Shown: piece by piece, positions 33,978 through 47,204 of the stretch | Layout of the letters: every line of letters starts with the position of its first letter | Numbering within the stretch: the stretch's first letter is position 1 | From: Aselliscus stoliczkanus | Lineage: Eukaryota; Chordata; Mammalia; Chiroptera; Hipposideridae | Reading direction: 5' to 3' | NCBI GenBank assembly: GCA_033961575.1 | Contig: CM066728.1 | Location: 99,152,852 to 99,216,851 of the forward strand | DNA: 64,000 nucleotides | Notes under the pieces: model-generated | Databases searched by the model: none | Told to the model about the DNA's origin: nothing | What the model saw: only the letters and a program-made list of their open reading frames with translations | Program-made: the position numbers and the translations under genes

Positions 33978-34319
33978 TAGAAAATGTGGCATTTTAAATA
34001 ACAGAACTCCTTGTTTTAGACTATGATCTCCCTTTTATTTCATGTCACCTCTTACTATTTTCAATATGGTTGAATTTCCATCTTCTCTTCCAATCTGTCA
34101 AATACATTATTTTTGTATTCTACCCTTGTCCCAACCACGATTATCTTTAGAAACTTGTTGATTTCATCAAATAATCATTTGAAATATCTCTAAAGGTTAA
34201 AAAAAAAAGTAACTTCTAGGGAAATATGTACTGGCTTATGGTCTGAGGTTGGGAAAGTAGCAACTAGTTTTTCCTAATTTGGCCCTTTTATATATCAAAA
34301 CATCCTAATTATTTCATTG

Positions 34320-34374
34320 AAATAAATAAATAAATAAATAAATAAATAAATAGATAAATAAATAAAATAAATAT
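34320..34374. repeat. (AAAT)n microsatellite
   Basis: About 13 AAAT units, with one TAGA interruption near 34352. Confidence 0.95.
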
Positions 34375-35826
34375 TTGAGAACTTAAATGTCAAAGATTGA
34401 TGGTTAAACTATGGGCTTTCCCTATCTCCTCAATTCTGGATTCCCATATCATTAAGTTTTGTTTTTTTTTTCCTATTGGAAAATAATGGTCTCCACTACT
34501 TCATTCATTTAGAATTTATCCATGTGATGCATAGTCATATGTTCAGTATTTATGAAGTATCAATTCATTACCAGGTACTTTGTTATGTGTTCAGAATAAT
34601 ATAAAATGTGTGTATTTCTGTGACATTTTGCTCTAATATGTTCTAATGCATACAGCCACTCATTTTAGAAATACATGTATATTGTGTTGATTTAAAAATT
34701 TCTTATTTATGTGTACTTGTACATCTATATACACACACAGATGTGTCCTTACATATACATATATAAGTCTTTTTGAGAAGGGACAAAAACTAATTGTTTG
34801 AAACACATTGGTAGTAATTGCTGTGATGCTCAAATATCCAGAATAAAACTGTGAGCTAGTTTGATAAATTGCAAAACGTTCATGTCATTTCATGCATTAT
34901 AAGTAATTTTGGAAAATTCTAATAGGGAATATAATCATTTAATAGAATCAACAGTAACATAACCTTGGTACATGCTAGTTAAATTTCCACCCAGTTAATT
35001 CAATTTGTTTTAATAATTTAGCTTTAGTTATAAGTGCATGTTTATATTATACTTGTATTTGCATGTATGCATGCATGTATGTATGTGTATTTGTATATCT
35101 ACATTATACATAAAGGTGTGTGTGCTAACTGATATCTAATAATTAAAGACAGATGAATAGGTCTAGGTTTGACTCACCTATAAAATACTAATAAAAGAAA
35201 AACACTTGTTCATGAAATGATTGTGGAAAGCAGTTATCATATATCTACCATGAATATCACATTATTTTAAAAACTATCTCTTGTCTTTCCAAAGTTATTT
35301 AAAAAAACGTGTGTTTCAAAGACTTTTCCGGAGATGTAATTAAGCACTAGTGAGCAAAATTAAGACATTTATTTTATTTTAATTGATAAAAACACTTTAA
35401 ATATGACTGAAATCACACCAAATCAATGTAGCATAAGAGGAAACCATAAAGCAGATGAAGTGCAAGTGTGCTTTGCCAGTTGTTCTTTTGAATATAAGTG
35501 CAGTTAACACATTTTATAGGCCCTAAGTACAAGTCAAATGAATAAATCAAATTTCATCTGAAAACCCAAAGAAAATAATATGCCTAACTTTATTTGGTGA
35601 CCAGTTTGGCAAACTTTCTTTGAATTAAATTGTAAATAATAATTCTGCCTTATTAGTCACTTTGGTGGCATATAAAAAATAGACATACATGACTGGCCTT
35701 TGAAGCTATATGAGAATGGGTGACCTCCTGAAATAGTGAATTTGCTGGGGGCTGCTCACAAAGGAGCTATAAGGCATTCTCTCTTAAACTCAGGACACCC
35801 TAACCAAGATATTTTTAAAATATTTT

Positions 35827-35868
35827 AGATAGATAGATGATAGATAGATAGATACATAGATAGATATC
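35827..35868. repeat. (GATA)n microsatellite
   Basis: About nine GATA-type units with two interruptions. Confidence 0.9.
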
Positions 35869-37689
35869 ATGTATATAGCTTATATATGTATTAGTGTGTC
35901 TATGTGACTCCATGATTGGCAGCTCAAAAATGAATTATGTTCATAAATTTCATTTCCTTAAAGCAGTGGGATCTGATCATCCCCCTTTTGCTAAACAAAA
36001 ATGAAGGTTAACCAGACATAATGTGCCAAATAAAATATTTTCAGAGTGGGGGCGGGGAGCTTTCCTTCCTTTTGAGTGTAGTAAGCAGTGCATGGGAAGA
36101 GTTACTAGGAAATATTTCAAGCTCTCTTGAAAATCCAAAGCAAATTGTAGGCCTTGGGGATGAATTTTTATTACATATTTGGATTTCAAAGAAAGTTGGA
36201 GAAATTTTAATCAAAGCTTCTATTGAAGACTGGGCTTGGAATAAGTGTATAGCACGAAGGAATTATGAAATATTTTAAATTGTTGCTAGCAGTGTATTTT
36301 TTGTTTAATTTCTAAATGTTTGCTTTATAAGGAGGATCAACATTTTAATACTCCCTATGCTTCTCTATTTCAGTGATATTTTTATTGTTTAAAAGCAGAG
36401 AATTCATAGACACCTTTATCTCGGTTATATTAGGTACTCAGAACTAAAAACTTAGAGCTAAGATGTTTACTGTCATATATTGGGCCTCATTGAAGGAAAA
36501 ACATAATAGAGCGGTAATATTAATAATAATGATAAACTTTGAACTATAACACCAAACATTATTTTTTTTTCCATATTTTCAAAAAGATTTGTGGTAGATT
36601 TTAAAAAACACCTACTGTATAGGAACATAGATCAACAAAGCAGACACAAGAGTGTACTGTCAAACAGGTAAGAGCCTGAATGTAGAAATGCATGTAATGA
36701 AATTCAGTTTATCAATTTGGATGGCAAAATCAGCTTGTAGCTTTCTGGGAGCCAAAGCACAAAGAGAACTCTGCTCATTATAACTTTCAAAATGTATATC
36801 GGGGATGTTAGCTTTATGGACAAGTTTCAAAATTCATAACTTGTTCCTAAGATTAATATGCCAGCATACTGAAGAATCATGAGGGAAAAGGGGATAATTC
36901 TGGCTTAAGTAAAGCAGAGATGCCAGCAGAAGGGAAACACCACCATTGCCCAGAGATAAACAAGGCCGGATTGAACTCACAAGGCTTTTCCGGAAACCAA
37001 TAAATAACAGAAATTACTTTCCCTTATAACTGAGTCAGTTTGCTCCAAGGGAAACTGCGCTCTTTGATAGTTTCAGCAAATAAGGTTGCTGAAGGAAAGG
37101 GAAAACAAAACAAAACAAATTCTTACACATTTCCCTTTTCCATTGATTCCCCACGTTGTTGTTTTTTTGTTGTTGTTGTTTGGTTTTGTTTTTAATTTAT
37201 AAAACTTCCCTTTGCTTTGTTTGGTAACAGTTTATATGCAATTCATTTTTCTTACATAGGAGTAATTTCAGTTGTACATGTAACCAAATTAAATATCACA
37301 GGGTTTTGTTGTTGTTGTTGTTGTTTTGTTTTTTTACACTTTTCAGAAAAGTAAAAAATGTATCTCGACCAGAGAAAATTAACCCTGGATATTTCCTTAA
37401 TAAAGAAAATCTTTGGTGATTTTACATAACATATTCAACAACACTCTTAAAATACACACAGTAGAGTTCTCCATGAACAGTTGCAATGATCCTCGGTTAG
37501 TTCAGTTGCACATCTATAGTGTATTTCTAGGAAGTGATTCTATAAACAAGCCACCTACTACTTATCCTGCTGTCTGATGGTCAGAATGATTTAACAGTAA
37601 GATTTAGAATATCTTTGTCAATTGTAAAGTTTTGGTGTGAGTTAGCTTCACTTGGACAGTATTTAAAGTACAAATTGTTTTCTTGAAAC

Positions 37690-37790
37690 TTCTTTTAATT
37701 TTTAATAAAAATTTATTGGGGTGACAATGGTTAGTAAAATTACATATGTTTCAAGTGTACAGTTTTGCAATACATAATTTATTTCTACTT
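37690..37790 (-). mobile_element. LINE-1 3' terminus, short
   Basis: The complement of the L1 3'UTR end is seen (aaaatttattggggtgacaa, then tttcaagtgtacagttttgc). About 100 bp survive, similar to the piece at 47305-47410. Confidence 0.78.
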
Positions 37791-37809
37791 AGTACATTTG
37801 ATTCATAAT

Positions 37810-37875
37810 AATATATATATATATATATATACACATATATATATATATATATCCTTTTTTTTTTTTTTTTTTTGT
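37810..37875. repeat. (TA)n run and poly-T
   Basis: Two TA blocks separated by cacata, then T22 at 37854-37875. The poly-T could be a retroposon tail but no element body follows. Confidence 0.9.
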
Positions 37876-37879
37876 AAAT

Positions 37880-38590
37880 AACTAATAAGGTAAGTCTGAT
37901 GCCTTTGGCCTAGGAAAACACTTTGAAAAACAGTGATTAGGGTTTTTAAAAAAGTGGTTTGTATCCTCAAAGAAAATAATTTACAAATTTTATTTATCCT
38001 CACTGAGAAGTTTATTAAAATACAATTAGCAAAAAGATAGATTATATTTTCACTTTTAGAGTTGAGGTAATCTATGATACCAATTAAAGCATATCCTTTT
38101 GAAAAAAATCAACAAAGCTAAGGTAAAGTTGATATCCCCTTAACATACTTAAGACTAAACTTAGTTGATCTACCAAAAACAGTACAAAATGAAAGAAAAA
38201 CATAAATTCATAAGTTATTTGTCAGTGACAGAGTACAAGTTTGAAAGTTTAAATATTAAATAAATGAATAAATTAATAAATAGAGTTGATAAGTAAATTT
38301 TATTTCTAGAAACTAAAAATGGATAATTCAATACAAATATAATATTATTTATAATTGCATTCCAACAAAAACTTAAAATACATAGCGATAAATTTAAAAA
38401 AATATGCTTATACCTTGTACACTGAAAAGTATAAAACATGGCTGACATAACTTAAGATCTAAATAAATGAAGACATATACCCTAACCATAGATTCGAAGA
38501 ATCAATATTGTTTTGACATGAAGGACCTCCAGACTGATCTAAAGGTAAACAAGACTAATCAAAATTTGTCCAGTAAAGGATTATCTTTAT
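37880..38590. other. Unassigned sequence
   Basis: No gene or repeat recognised. Confidence 0.4.
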
Positions 38591-39115
38591 CCAAAGTCAG
38601 GTTGGATGTTTTTTTCCAGCTCCTGTAAGGTAACTTTTCAGCCTTTGGAATTTCTTACCTGATAAGAGTATCTTTGTTTTGCTGTAGGTATGTGACTATT
38701 TCTTATCTCTGTTAACTATGTGATTTAGAGTGGAGAATATTGGGCCACCTGGTATCAACTTGACCACTGAAGGGTCAGCTACATGGGTGAACAACCTTTT
38801 TTCTGTGATCAAGACTTAATAAAAAGTTTTGATAATAAGGCTAAGATGAGCTCTACTGATTGGCATAGTCCATGCATATTTCCACACATTATTGCTGAGA
38901 GAAGTAGGTTGTTTCTATGCAAGACTCTACTGGGAGAGTACCATTCGAAACTCTTTAACGTGGCATCTCCTGGTCTGTACCCTTTGTGTCTCTTCCCTCT
39001 ATGACTTTACTCTGTATCTTTTTGCTGCAATAAACCATAACTATATGTTAAACCTGAGAGTGGTCATGTAGACTACCAAATATGTAGTTGGAGTCAGATG
39101 TGAGAGTTGTCCTGG
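38590..39115 (+). mobile_element. Probable class III (ERVL-type) LTR
   Basis: The segment contains gggagagtaccattcgaaac, then ggcatctcctggtctgtacc, and a poly-A signal context tttgctgcaataaaccataa at 39021-39040. This order is familiar from old ERVL-group LTRs. It ends close to 39115, directly against an MLT1 LTR. The left edge is unclear and there is no viral coding sequence. Confidence 0.5.
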
Positions 39116-39116
39116 G

Positions 39117-39545
39117 GACTGTCCTAAATTGAACAATGTCCCCCCCAAATTTCTCTCTGAATGTGACTTATTTGGAATTACAGCCTTTACAGATGTAATC
39201 AAGTTAAGATGAGGTCATACTAGATTAGAGCAGGCCCTAAATCCAATATGAACGGTGGCCTCATAAGAAGAGGGAAGTTTTGACACAGAGCAAAAAGCAC
39301 ACAGACAGGTCACCATGTGAAAATACAGGCAAAGACTGGAGTATTGCATATACAAGCCAAGGAACTCAAAGGGTTGCCTGTGACCACCAGAAGCCAGGAT
39401 GAGGCAAACAAGCTTTCCTTAGAGCCCTCAGAGGATCACGGCTTTGCTGAAACCTTGATTTTGAATTTGTAGGCTCCAGAAAGGTGGAAGAATACATTTC
39501 TGTTATTTCTGTTATGCTTATTACAGCAGTCCTAGAAAACTAATG
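39117..39545 (+). mobile_element. MLT1 (ERVL-MaLR) LTR
   Basis: The element is nearly full length at about 430 bp. It starts at tgtcctaaattgaacaatgt with a C-rich run, then tgacttatttggaattacag, agttaagatgaggtcatact, the stretch tccaatatgaacggtggcct, gctccagaaaggtgg and the end ctagaaaactaatgta. The order matches MLT1 consensus. It is a solo LTR; MaLR internal sequence is not seen next to it. Confidence 0.88.
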
Positions 39546-39549
39546 TAAA

Positions 39550-41555
39550 GACTCCCAAATTTAACAATATATAGAAATTGACTCTAAATATTTTATGGAA
39601 TTGAAAGTGGCCTAGAATAATCAAAGTGATTTTACAAAAAAAAGAATATAGCTAGAAGATTTAACTTACTGATTTCAAGACATACTATGAAGTTATTTTA
39701 ACAGTGATATTGGCATGATATTGGCAAATAGATGCACATATAGGTCAGTGGAACAGAATAAAATCCAGAAAAAAAAACACCTATGTATATGTAATTAGTT
39801 TTGGGGTTGTTTTGTTTTGTTTTGTTTTTCTTAACATATTTCCAGAGCAAATGAATGAGATGAATGATAGTGTTTTAATTAATAGTTCTGGAAAAACAAT
39901 ATAGCAATTTTGGGAAAAAATAATCAGTGCTTCTGTCACACCCTATCTAAAAATGTATATGACATGTAGTTCTAAACACAAAATGTTAAAGTAGAAGACA
40001 TGATGAGAGGAAACACATAGGGAAAAATATGTGTGTGTTGGAGTAGGAACAAATTTCATAGAATGCAAAAAAACACAAAAATTTTAAAAAATGAAAACCT
40101 TATTTTATAAAATCTGAAAAAGAGCCCACAAACTTGAAACTTGGTCCATTAACATTACATATTTTTAAAAAATGATTATATATATATGGGAGGAAAGTAA
40201 TTTCATTTTTCCAAATATTGAAATATGTCCCTGGCCCAAAGCATTTTTATACATTTTAAATTTAAGTTTTGATATCTACTATAAATACCTTATAAATGTG
40301 TCATCAATACACATAATACATGATTGAATAAGATAAATATCTCTGCAGATATTAAAAAATAAACAAATTTGGTTGTATTTCTTTTTAAATTTTCAAGGTT
40401 AGAAATTCAGAAAAAAGAACTTTCATCTGTAAAAATAAGTTCAATAGCTACTAAACTGTTCACCAATTGACTAAAATTACTACTTTAAAGCTACTTCATA
40501 GGTTGTCCTCAAGACAGACACTAAGAGCTGAGCATTTACTTCTTTTTTTCTATGGAATCATAAAACTCTTATAAGCACTTTATAAATTTATAATGATTCT
40601 CTGACAGTAAAAAGCAGACAGTGAATAGCACTATATAAACCCTAGTAACAGTGTTCGGAGCTACTGAGAAATTTTAATAATTATAAATGAAATTATGGGA
40701 TTAAAGTGGTCAGAGGGCATAAATTGTTTTATACTTGTATTTCTCATTTCAAGAATCTCATGGAGTAAAAACTATCTTTGAAGCCGTTATAAAATGTGAA
40801 ATTTATCAGGCACTGAAATGAAATTTCTTTAAGCAAAAATATTCTTTCCTTTATCTTGCCACTTCTTTAAACTGTTTAAAAATAATGTAAGGTATATTTC
40901 ATTATAATTTTTCATTTACCTTATGATTGCCTATTTATATGTCTTCCTATTTATTAAATTAAACACATTTTTAAATAATGAAAAATATATTTTGCCATAG
41001 ATATAGTCAATACATTTTGAATATGAAATTCAGTAAATATAAAACAAAAGCTTTCAATTACGTTACATTTCAATTTACATTAATTGTTCTTAAATATTCT
41101 ATTTAGTAACCTTAGATCATCTTGGGTTTCATTAACTCCATCTTTCTCCAAAAACAGATATTTCCATAACTCTTCAATGTTACTATGCTAAGGATAACAT
41201 CCTCAGGTGGACATTTGATTTCTTCTACATACATTTCTCATTAGCTCGTATCATATATACGAGCACATATATGTATATACTGTTTTCTTGCTTTCCTGCT
41301 TCAGCTGAACCATTTTCCAACTTCTCTCTTTCACCCTGCTCTCTTGATTTGGAATAATACTTCCCAAAGTAATTATACAGTGTCATCCATTTCATATGTA
41401 TATATTTATATATAAATAGTATATGTACTCATTGTAAACAATATGGAATATTGAGGAAAATAGTGCAAAAGAAAGCCAATTGTAATTTATATATACATAA
41501 AGATATGTAATGATACGCTGATAGCAAAAAGGGAAACAAAAAAGAAGATATACTG
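39550..41555. other. Unassigned AT-rich sequence, about 2 kb
   Basis: The segment just after the MLT1 LTR, to about 39780, resembles old L1 in places but could not be assigned. The rest is AT-rich without genes. Confidence 0.4.
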
Positions 41556-42065
41556 CTTCAGTTTCCTATTTGTTGCTATAACAAATTACCAAAATCACAA
41601 ATCACACTGGCTTAAACAATAAAATAATTATTATCTTACAGTTCTGGTGGTCAGATATTCTACAATCCAAGTGGCATTATGGGGACTAAAATCAAGATGC
41701 TGGCAAGCTGCATTCCTTCTGGGGGCTCCAGGGGAGAATACATTTTCTTGCCTTTTCCGGAGGCCACCTATATTTCTTATTTTGTGGTCCATTTGCATCT
41801 TCCAAACCAGCAATCTCATCCCCCTGACCCCTGCTAAATTAACCACATCTCTCTGATTATCATGCCTCCATCTCCCTTATTTTAAGGGCCTTTGTTACAC
41901 TGAGCTCTCTCAGACAATGCAGGTGAACACCCCATCTGAACACCCCATCTGAAACTTTAACTTAACCACTTCAGTAAAACCACTTTTGAATGTAGGGTAA
42001 AATATTTACAGGTTCCAGGGTTTAGGATGTATATATAATATTACTGGAGACCATCATTGCACCTA
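41556..42065 (-). mobile_element. MLT1 (ERVL-MaLR) LTR, antisense
   Basis: The complement of an MLT1 LTR reads tttcctatttgttgctataa, then caaattaccaaaatcac, ctggcttaaacaataaaata, cttacagttctggtggtcag, ccttctgggggctcc, and closes near catcattgcacctacctat. A perfect 13-bp tandem duplication (gaacaccccatct twice) lies at 41925-41950. The orientation is opposite to the MLT1 at 39117, so the two are not the LTRs of one provirus. Confidence 0.85.
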
Positions 42066-43439
42066 CCTATACACAAATAAGGATAGTCATTGGAATTAAT
42101 GTAATATTAAGGGGCTTAAAATAGATCCTGTAGTCAAATCTACTTTTTAAAAATTTTTAATCATAGTTGCTTTCCATTGTATACAGCTAAGACTCCTGAC
42201 AGATTTCAGTATTTCTTAGGCTGATCATGAATTCCCTCCCCAAATATTCAGTAAAATTTTGTTATACAGAGGAATATTGTGTTAGTTGTACTTGGAGAAT
42301 AAAATTAAGAAGTGGTTTGCATACAGTTATTTGTAAAAATAAATTCATAAAAATACTGCCAAAAAGAGTGGTGATAAACATACATGATTAAAATGTAAAA
42401 TGGAAGGGAAGGGAAAGGAAGAAAAAATCCTTAGATCAAAAATTATTAAGAACTTTTGGTAATGAACAGAAATTCTTTCAGAAGTATTTGTGATTCAGAT
42501 TGTAGTTTCTCTCTTTTTCTCATCCATTTTTCTAGCTATCTGTTATCTATCTATCTAGAATCTATTTATCTAGCATCAATATTTCTAGCATTTATCCTGT
42601 GTCTATCTCTCATGTAATGTTTGCATTTACATACATACTAAACTGATACATCTTTCATTCATAAGTAATACAATTCAAAAATAATCAAAAAACTTTATTG
42701 CCACAAAGTTTCTCAAATAAAAATATACAGAAATCCATAAGTACATAAAATTCCTTCCATCTGAAAAGCATTTATATATATATATTTGCTTTTTGAGAAA
42801 GGAATATCTGAAAATAGAAATATGAATGTCTTTTTAAGACAGAATTTAAATTCACAATAACTCTAAAGCTATTCACTTAAACATAAAATTATTTTATTTA
42901 TACTTATATTGTGCTTTCAGGAAAACAATTTATGTTTAAGAAAATAAAGCTTTGCTTAGCTATCACATTGAAGTTAAAATTCCTTGTAACAATATTTGAC
43001 CATGTTCTCTTCTGGATAACAAGTGAAAGTTTTACCTGTTTCTCCTTGCCATAAAATAGAAAGAGAGAAATATTCTTGCTGTAAAACTATTTCAATATGG
43101 ATAATTTTACTTATTACAATGATTAACTCTATAAGTCTAAATATTAATATTTCTGAAACATGATTTAGATAATTAAGAAAAAAAACCTGATGTGAGATTT
43201 AGTGATAATTGTTAAACATCTGAAATATAAATGGGATTTCAAAGATTTTTCTATTAGATTTGTCATTGTTTTTCTATCTTGTTTTAAAGGCTACCTAACA
43301 TCACCACATACAATGTATTATCTATAGGTTTTACTATTTAGATACTTCAGTTGTTTACATTTTTTTTGAAAATTTAACGTAACACTGGACTTATCTGTAT
43401 ATATGACTTTGTGTCTGCATATGTCTTTGGTAGTGTTTC
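42066..43439. other. Unassigned AT-rich sequence
   Basis: Decayed TATC units lie near 42541-42580. No gene or named repeat is visible. Confidence 0.45.
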
Positions 43440-45640
43440 CTAAACACTACCAGAATTTAGTGTTCTGAAATTCAATTGTATGTGCTTTGCTGAGGGAACT
43501 CTCTTTAGGAGATATTTGCATGAGAGTGATGGAAGCCTGGTAGTTACAGCCAATGGGTACAAAAAGAAAGAAAATATGGTCTCTGATAAATCAGCTTTGG
43601 CCTTTTTCACAGGGGAACCTGGAACATAAATCACATCAAAAAGTTACCTTTAGGGCCAGCTGAGTGGCTCAGTTGGTTAAGAGCTCGCTCGAGAGTGCGA
43701 GCTGAGCTCTGAGCAACGGCAGTTTGATGCCAGCCTGAGCTGAGTTGCCGTTGAGTTGCCAACAGGTGGAAGGATGGCTCAGCTGAAAAAAAAAAGTTAC
43801 CTTTACTTGGAGGCAATGTGGTTGGCCTTTTGTATTCCTATATAATTCATTTTTAACAGCATGGTGCCCCTGGCAAGGGAAGGGGTCCTCCTGAGTAAGG
43901 AAATTCCTTTCAGTGTAAAGAGTAGAGTCATGATAAAGGGGAAAATCTTTAGCCATAAGCAGACAGCACTTAGCAGCTGAGGCATGGTAGATGAGGTACC
44001 AACTACAGCTCACCTTTTGCCCCATCTAGATTCACTTTTTTTTCTACCTTTAAGTTTACTGCATCCAAGCACAGGTAATCTATGATCCTGGATCATCAAG
44101 ATTCTTTGGGAGAGCTTAAAGGGGAGGGCTAATGAGATAAAAAAAACAACTCCCACTGTGGCACTTGGTCCTGAAAGCTTAAGAGATACACATCTCTCTT
44201 CTCTACCACCCATATAAATTACATTGACTCTAGGCTAGCATTTCTGTTGGTCTAGGTGTCTGGCTTGGGGTGCTAGACCCTGATTATCATGACTTTATCA
44301 TGTTTGTTTGTTCTACTTGCGAAATGAAAACAAGAAATGAACATAACATTACCAAGAAATACTGTATTGGATCACTTCAATGCCAAACATACTCATCCAT
44401 GTCCATATTATGTAACAGCTGTCTTACCTGCCCATGATGTGTAGGACCAATTACCTCTGCTCTTTGGTAATTCCATTTATGCTTCCTAAATGATTGACAT
44501 AAAAACCCAAAGAAAACAGTTGGCCACTATAACTGTAAGTTTAATGAGATCCTTAATATGTTCCCTGTTGGGATGTGAAGTACAAATTCCACAAGTGATG
44601 GCAAGCAGTGTCTTTGCTGCCATCACCCCGGACCCAGGATCCACATATTCTACCTGCTGGCAACAGCCCTGAATAATAACCATTAGCTTTAGAGTTATAC
44701 AGAATCATGAAGCATAGCTTCCTACTCAATGTGGATATAATTCAATGTACATATAACAGAATCCTCTTACCAGCAGCCTTTAAGTCTTTGTTAGTGGTGC
44801 TAATCTCTGTATTTCCTGTGGGATTAAATATCCTTTTAAATTTATTATATGGGCCAGGGGAAGAGCTGGTGTGTGGTGAAAATTCAAGGGACTTCCATTT
44901 GGTTTTTCCAAATAGCGATCACTCTCACTAAATATCAAAGAATCAATGTGAGAGATAGTAAGTGCTAAGCGTGCCCATTCAGATTTTATTTTCAGTCAGG
45001 AAAAACAACCCCTGTGATGATCACTGGCTTTAGTGAATGTAGTCTGAGATGGACCTGAGCCAGGGCTCCCTGATTAGCTGCCCCTTACAGGCCACTCCAT
45101 TGAAACGGGAGTCTCAATGGTCCTTAGGGTCCATGGGTTTGAGCATAAGGTCACCACATAATTGGTACTTCCCATTAACTATAGTTATGTCTATTTATCC
45201 AAAGTATGGTTATTTAAGTAAATGCCTGATTTTGAGAGGAAATATGGGGAAACTTCCCTGCACATACGGTTGTCATGATATCACAGTGTCCTTCCTCATG
45301 GTAAACCAGTATCTCCTCGAGTAGATGAGTTCTGTATCTGAAAACCATCATCTGAGAACTCTGTATATACTTTAGTTTTTATTTCACATCTCAAAACATT
45401 TCTGTGGTTCAGGGTCTCTTGCAGAGATTGTGATCTTGCTGTACCATACAATAATTCTGCCTACCTCGATTCTGATACTTAAATGCTGTTACATGGATTC
45501 TGCTATACTAAGAGTCTATCATTCTTATGGCTACCAGTGTGCTCAAGTCTTTCAAAGAAACGCCTACCATCAGCTCAGGCCTGTAGAGACATTCTTTTAT
45601 ACACTTATTACCATGTGAAATTGTAGTAATAGCAGCCAGT
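43440..45640. other. Compositionally distinct block, origin unknown
   Basis: This 2.2 kb has higher complexity and GC than its surroundings, few homopolymers, and several 60-90 codon frames on both strands (for example 45049-45324 plus, 44486-44683 minus). A SINE is inserted at 43653-43790. Some stretches, such as those near 44580-44650 and 45050-45150, feel like internal sequence of an old ERVL/MaLR element, but I could not confirm any retroviral domain. It could equally be a decayed retrocopy or unique conserved DNA. Confidence 0.35.
43653..43790 (+). mobile_element. tRNA-derived SINE (Rhin-like), young copy
   Basis: The head gggccagctgagtggctcag, A-box region ctcagttggttaagagc, gagtgcgagctgagctctga, B-box region cggcagtttgatgcc and body gcctgagctgagttgccgtt lead to a short A tail. 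The 15-bp target duplication aaaaagttaccttta is perfect at 43638-43652 and 43791-43805. With perfect duplications and a complete head, this is probably one of the youngest SINEs in the window. Confidence 0.95.
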
Positions 45641-45699
45641 AACATATCTTGAAACACCTCTTATGCTAATGTGACTTCTTAATTAACATATCCAGAAAG

Positions 45700-46195
45700 G
45701 ACACCTTCCTCTTCCTTGATGTAGAAATCTGCATTTCCAGCTATCTATTCAGTGTTCCACCTGGAATCCAGTAAACATTTTAAAAGGAGCCTAACATACA
45801 CTGAACTCATGGTGTTCTCTGCCCTCCAACTCGCCCCATCCATTCTTGACCATCTCGGTTAATGATAATTCTACCCTTTCAATTTCTCAAAACAAAAATT
45901 TTGAAGTTTTCTTGAATTCCTCCTTTTATCCTTCACCTCCATGTCCAATTATCTATTAGATTCTGTTGGGGAGCATCAAAATATGATGGGAATCCAATGT
46001 CTTCTGACCTTCTCACTTTCTTTATTGCCACCATTATTTCCCATCTGGAGTCTTTCCTACCCTGTTTATTGGATTCCCTGAGTCCATATTTAGTAAGACC
46101 CACTTCCCTCAGGTTTACCCTCAAACAAAAGGGACAGTGATCCTGTTAAAATAAAATCAACTATGTCATTCATCTACTCAAGGCAGTCATTATAA
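45700..46195 (+). repeat. L2 LINE fragment
   Basis: The pyrimidine-rich sense strand follows L2 ORF2 order as I remember it: tcttgaattcctccttttat with ccttcacctccatgtccaat, then tctttattgccaccattatt, gtctttcctaccctg, and acagtgatcctgttaaaata before tcattcatctactcaaggca. It encodes no intact frame. L2 is an extinct LINE of mammals. Confidence 0.68.
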
Positions 46196-47204
46196 TGTCA
46201 TAATTAGAATAATTATATTTTCCTCTTTGTGTGTAAATAGGTCTCTACTTTGTATTTTTACCTTTTTCTTTGTCTTGTCTAGTGTGTGAAATGCTTGTTC
46301 ATAGAGTAGAATTACCAGTTTTTCACCTGATTAAACTGAAAAGGTCTTTAATAATAGTGTGTCTGTCATGTACCTAAATGTTTCCAGACATAGCATAACA
46401 AATAAACAATTCCTACAAGACAACAGTTAGTGAATTTGCTGATAAAATGGATTGCACAAAGGCAAGAGTATTTATGAAAATCTAACTACATTTTAATGAA
46501 TGGGATGGGAGAGATGTTACTGACTGCTTCAGATGGCCACTTGACATGTATGAATACATGTGAGTACCAGTAACCAGTTTCAGTAAGAAATCATACTTTA
46601 AATATATGTAAAATATGGTGAGAGGTCCTGCTACAGAGAAAATCAGGAATAGTACAGAGGATCATGCTGGAGTGGTTTTGTTACGTTTTTGTGGTAGATA
46701 AAATGAAAACACATACAGTCCATTGCTGCAAGACTTGATTAAGATGAAGTAACATGGCAAGAGTTTTAAGATGAGTACTTTTAGGGTGGGAGGGAGTGAG
46801 GAATGTAAGAATTTTATACTGATTGGGAAAATAAGCGAAAGTTCAGTTTATTATAAGAATTGCTCACACAATTCATTATGCAGACATTGACTGTGCAATA
46901 ATTGTGCATCTGTCAAATCTTTTGTTTCAAGTTTAACATTTTTTTTTTCTTTAAGTCACATTTAATTATATCTACTTTAAATCAGCCAGTTAATAAATAT
47001 TTATTTTTCACTTCTTAAACAGCAAATGTTATTTTAGATGCAAGCAGAAAAAACATACAAAATTTTTAACTTAGAGCAGTTTAATGTCCATGTTATATTC
47101 TCTATGAATCCTAAGGTAATTATATTGAACTTATAAAACTATTACTTGTCAAGTATTTTCAATGAATACTACCTCAGAGCTATCTTATATAAGTCCATAG
47201 ACTT
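46196..47204. other. Unassigned AT-rich sequence
   Basis: About 1 kb with no gene or repeat that I can name. Confidence 0.45.

Larger units (their letters stand above)
33997..37689. other. Unassigned AT-rich region with microsatellites
   Basis: I see no gene or transposon. Simple repeats include (AAAT)n at 34320-34374, ATGC/ATGT units at 35058-35086, GATA units at 35827-35868, and GTT units at 37155-37180 and 37303-37325. Short frames near 35977-36278 show no domain. Confidence 0.5.

Noticed and set aside
39117..42065. Single provirus with two LTRs
   Set aside because: The two MLT1 LTRs are in opposite orientation; LTRs of one provirus are direct repeats.
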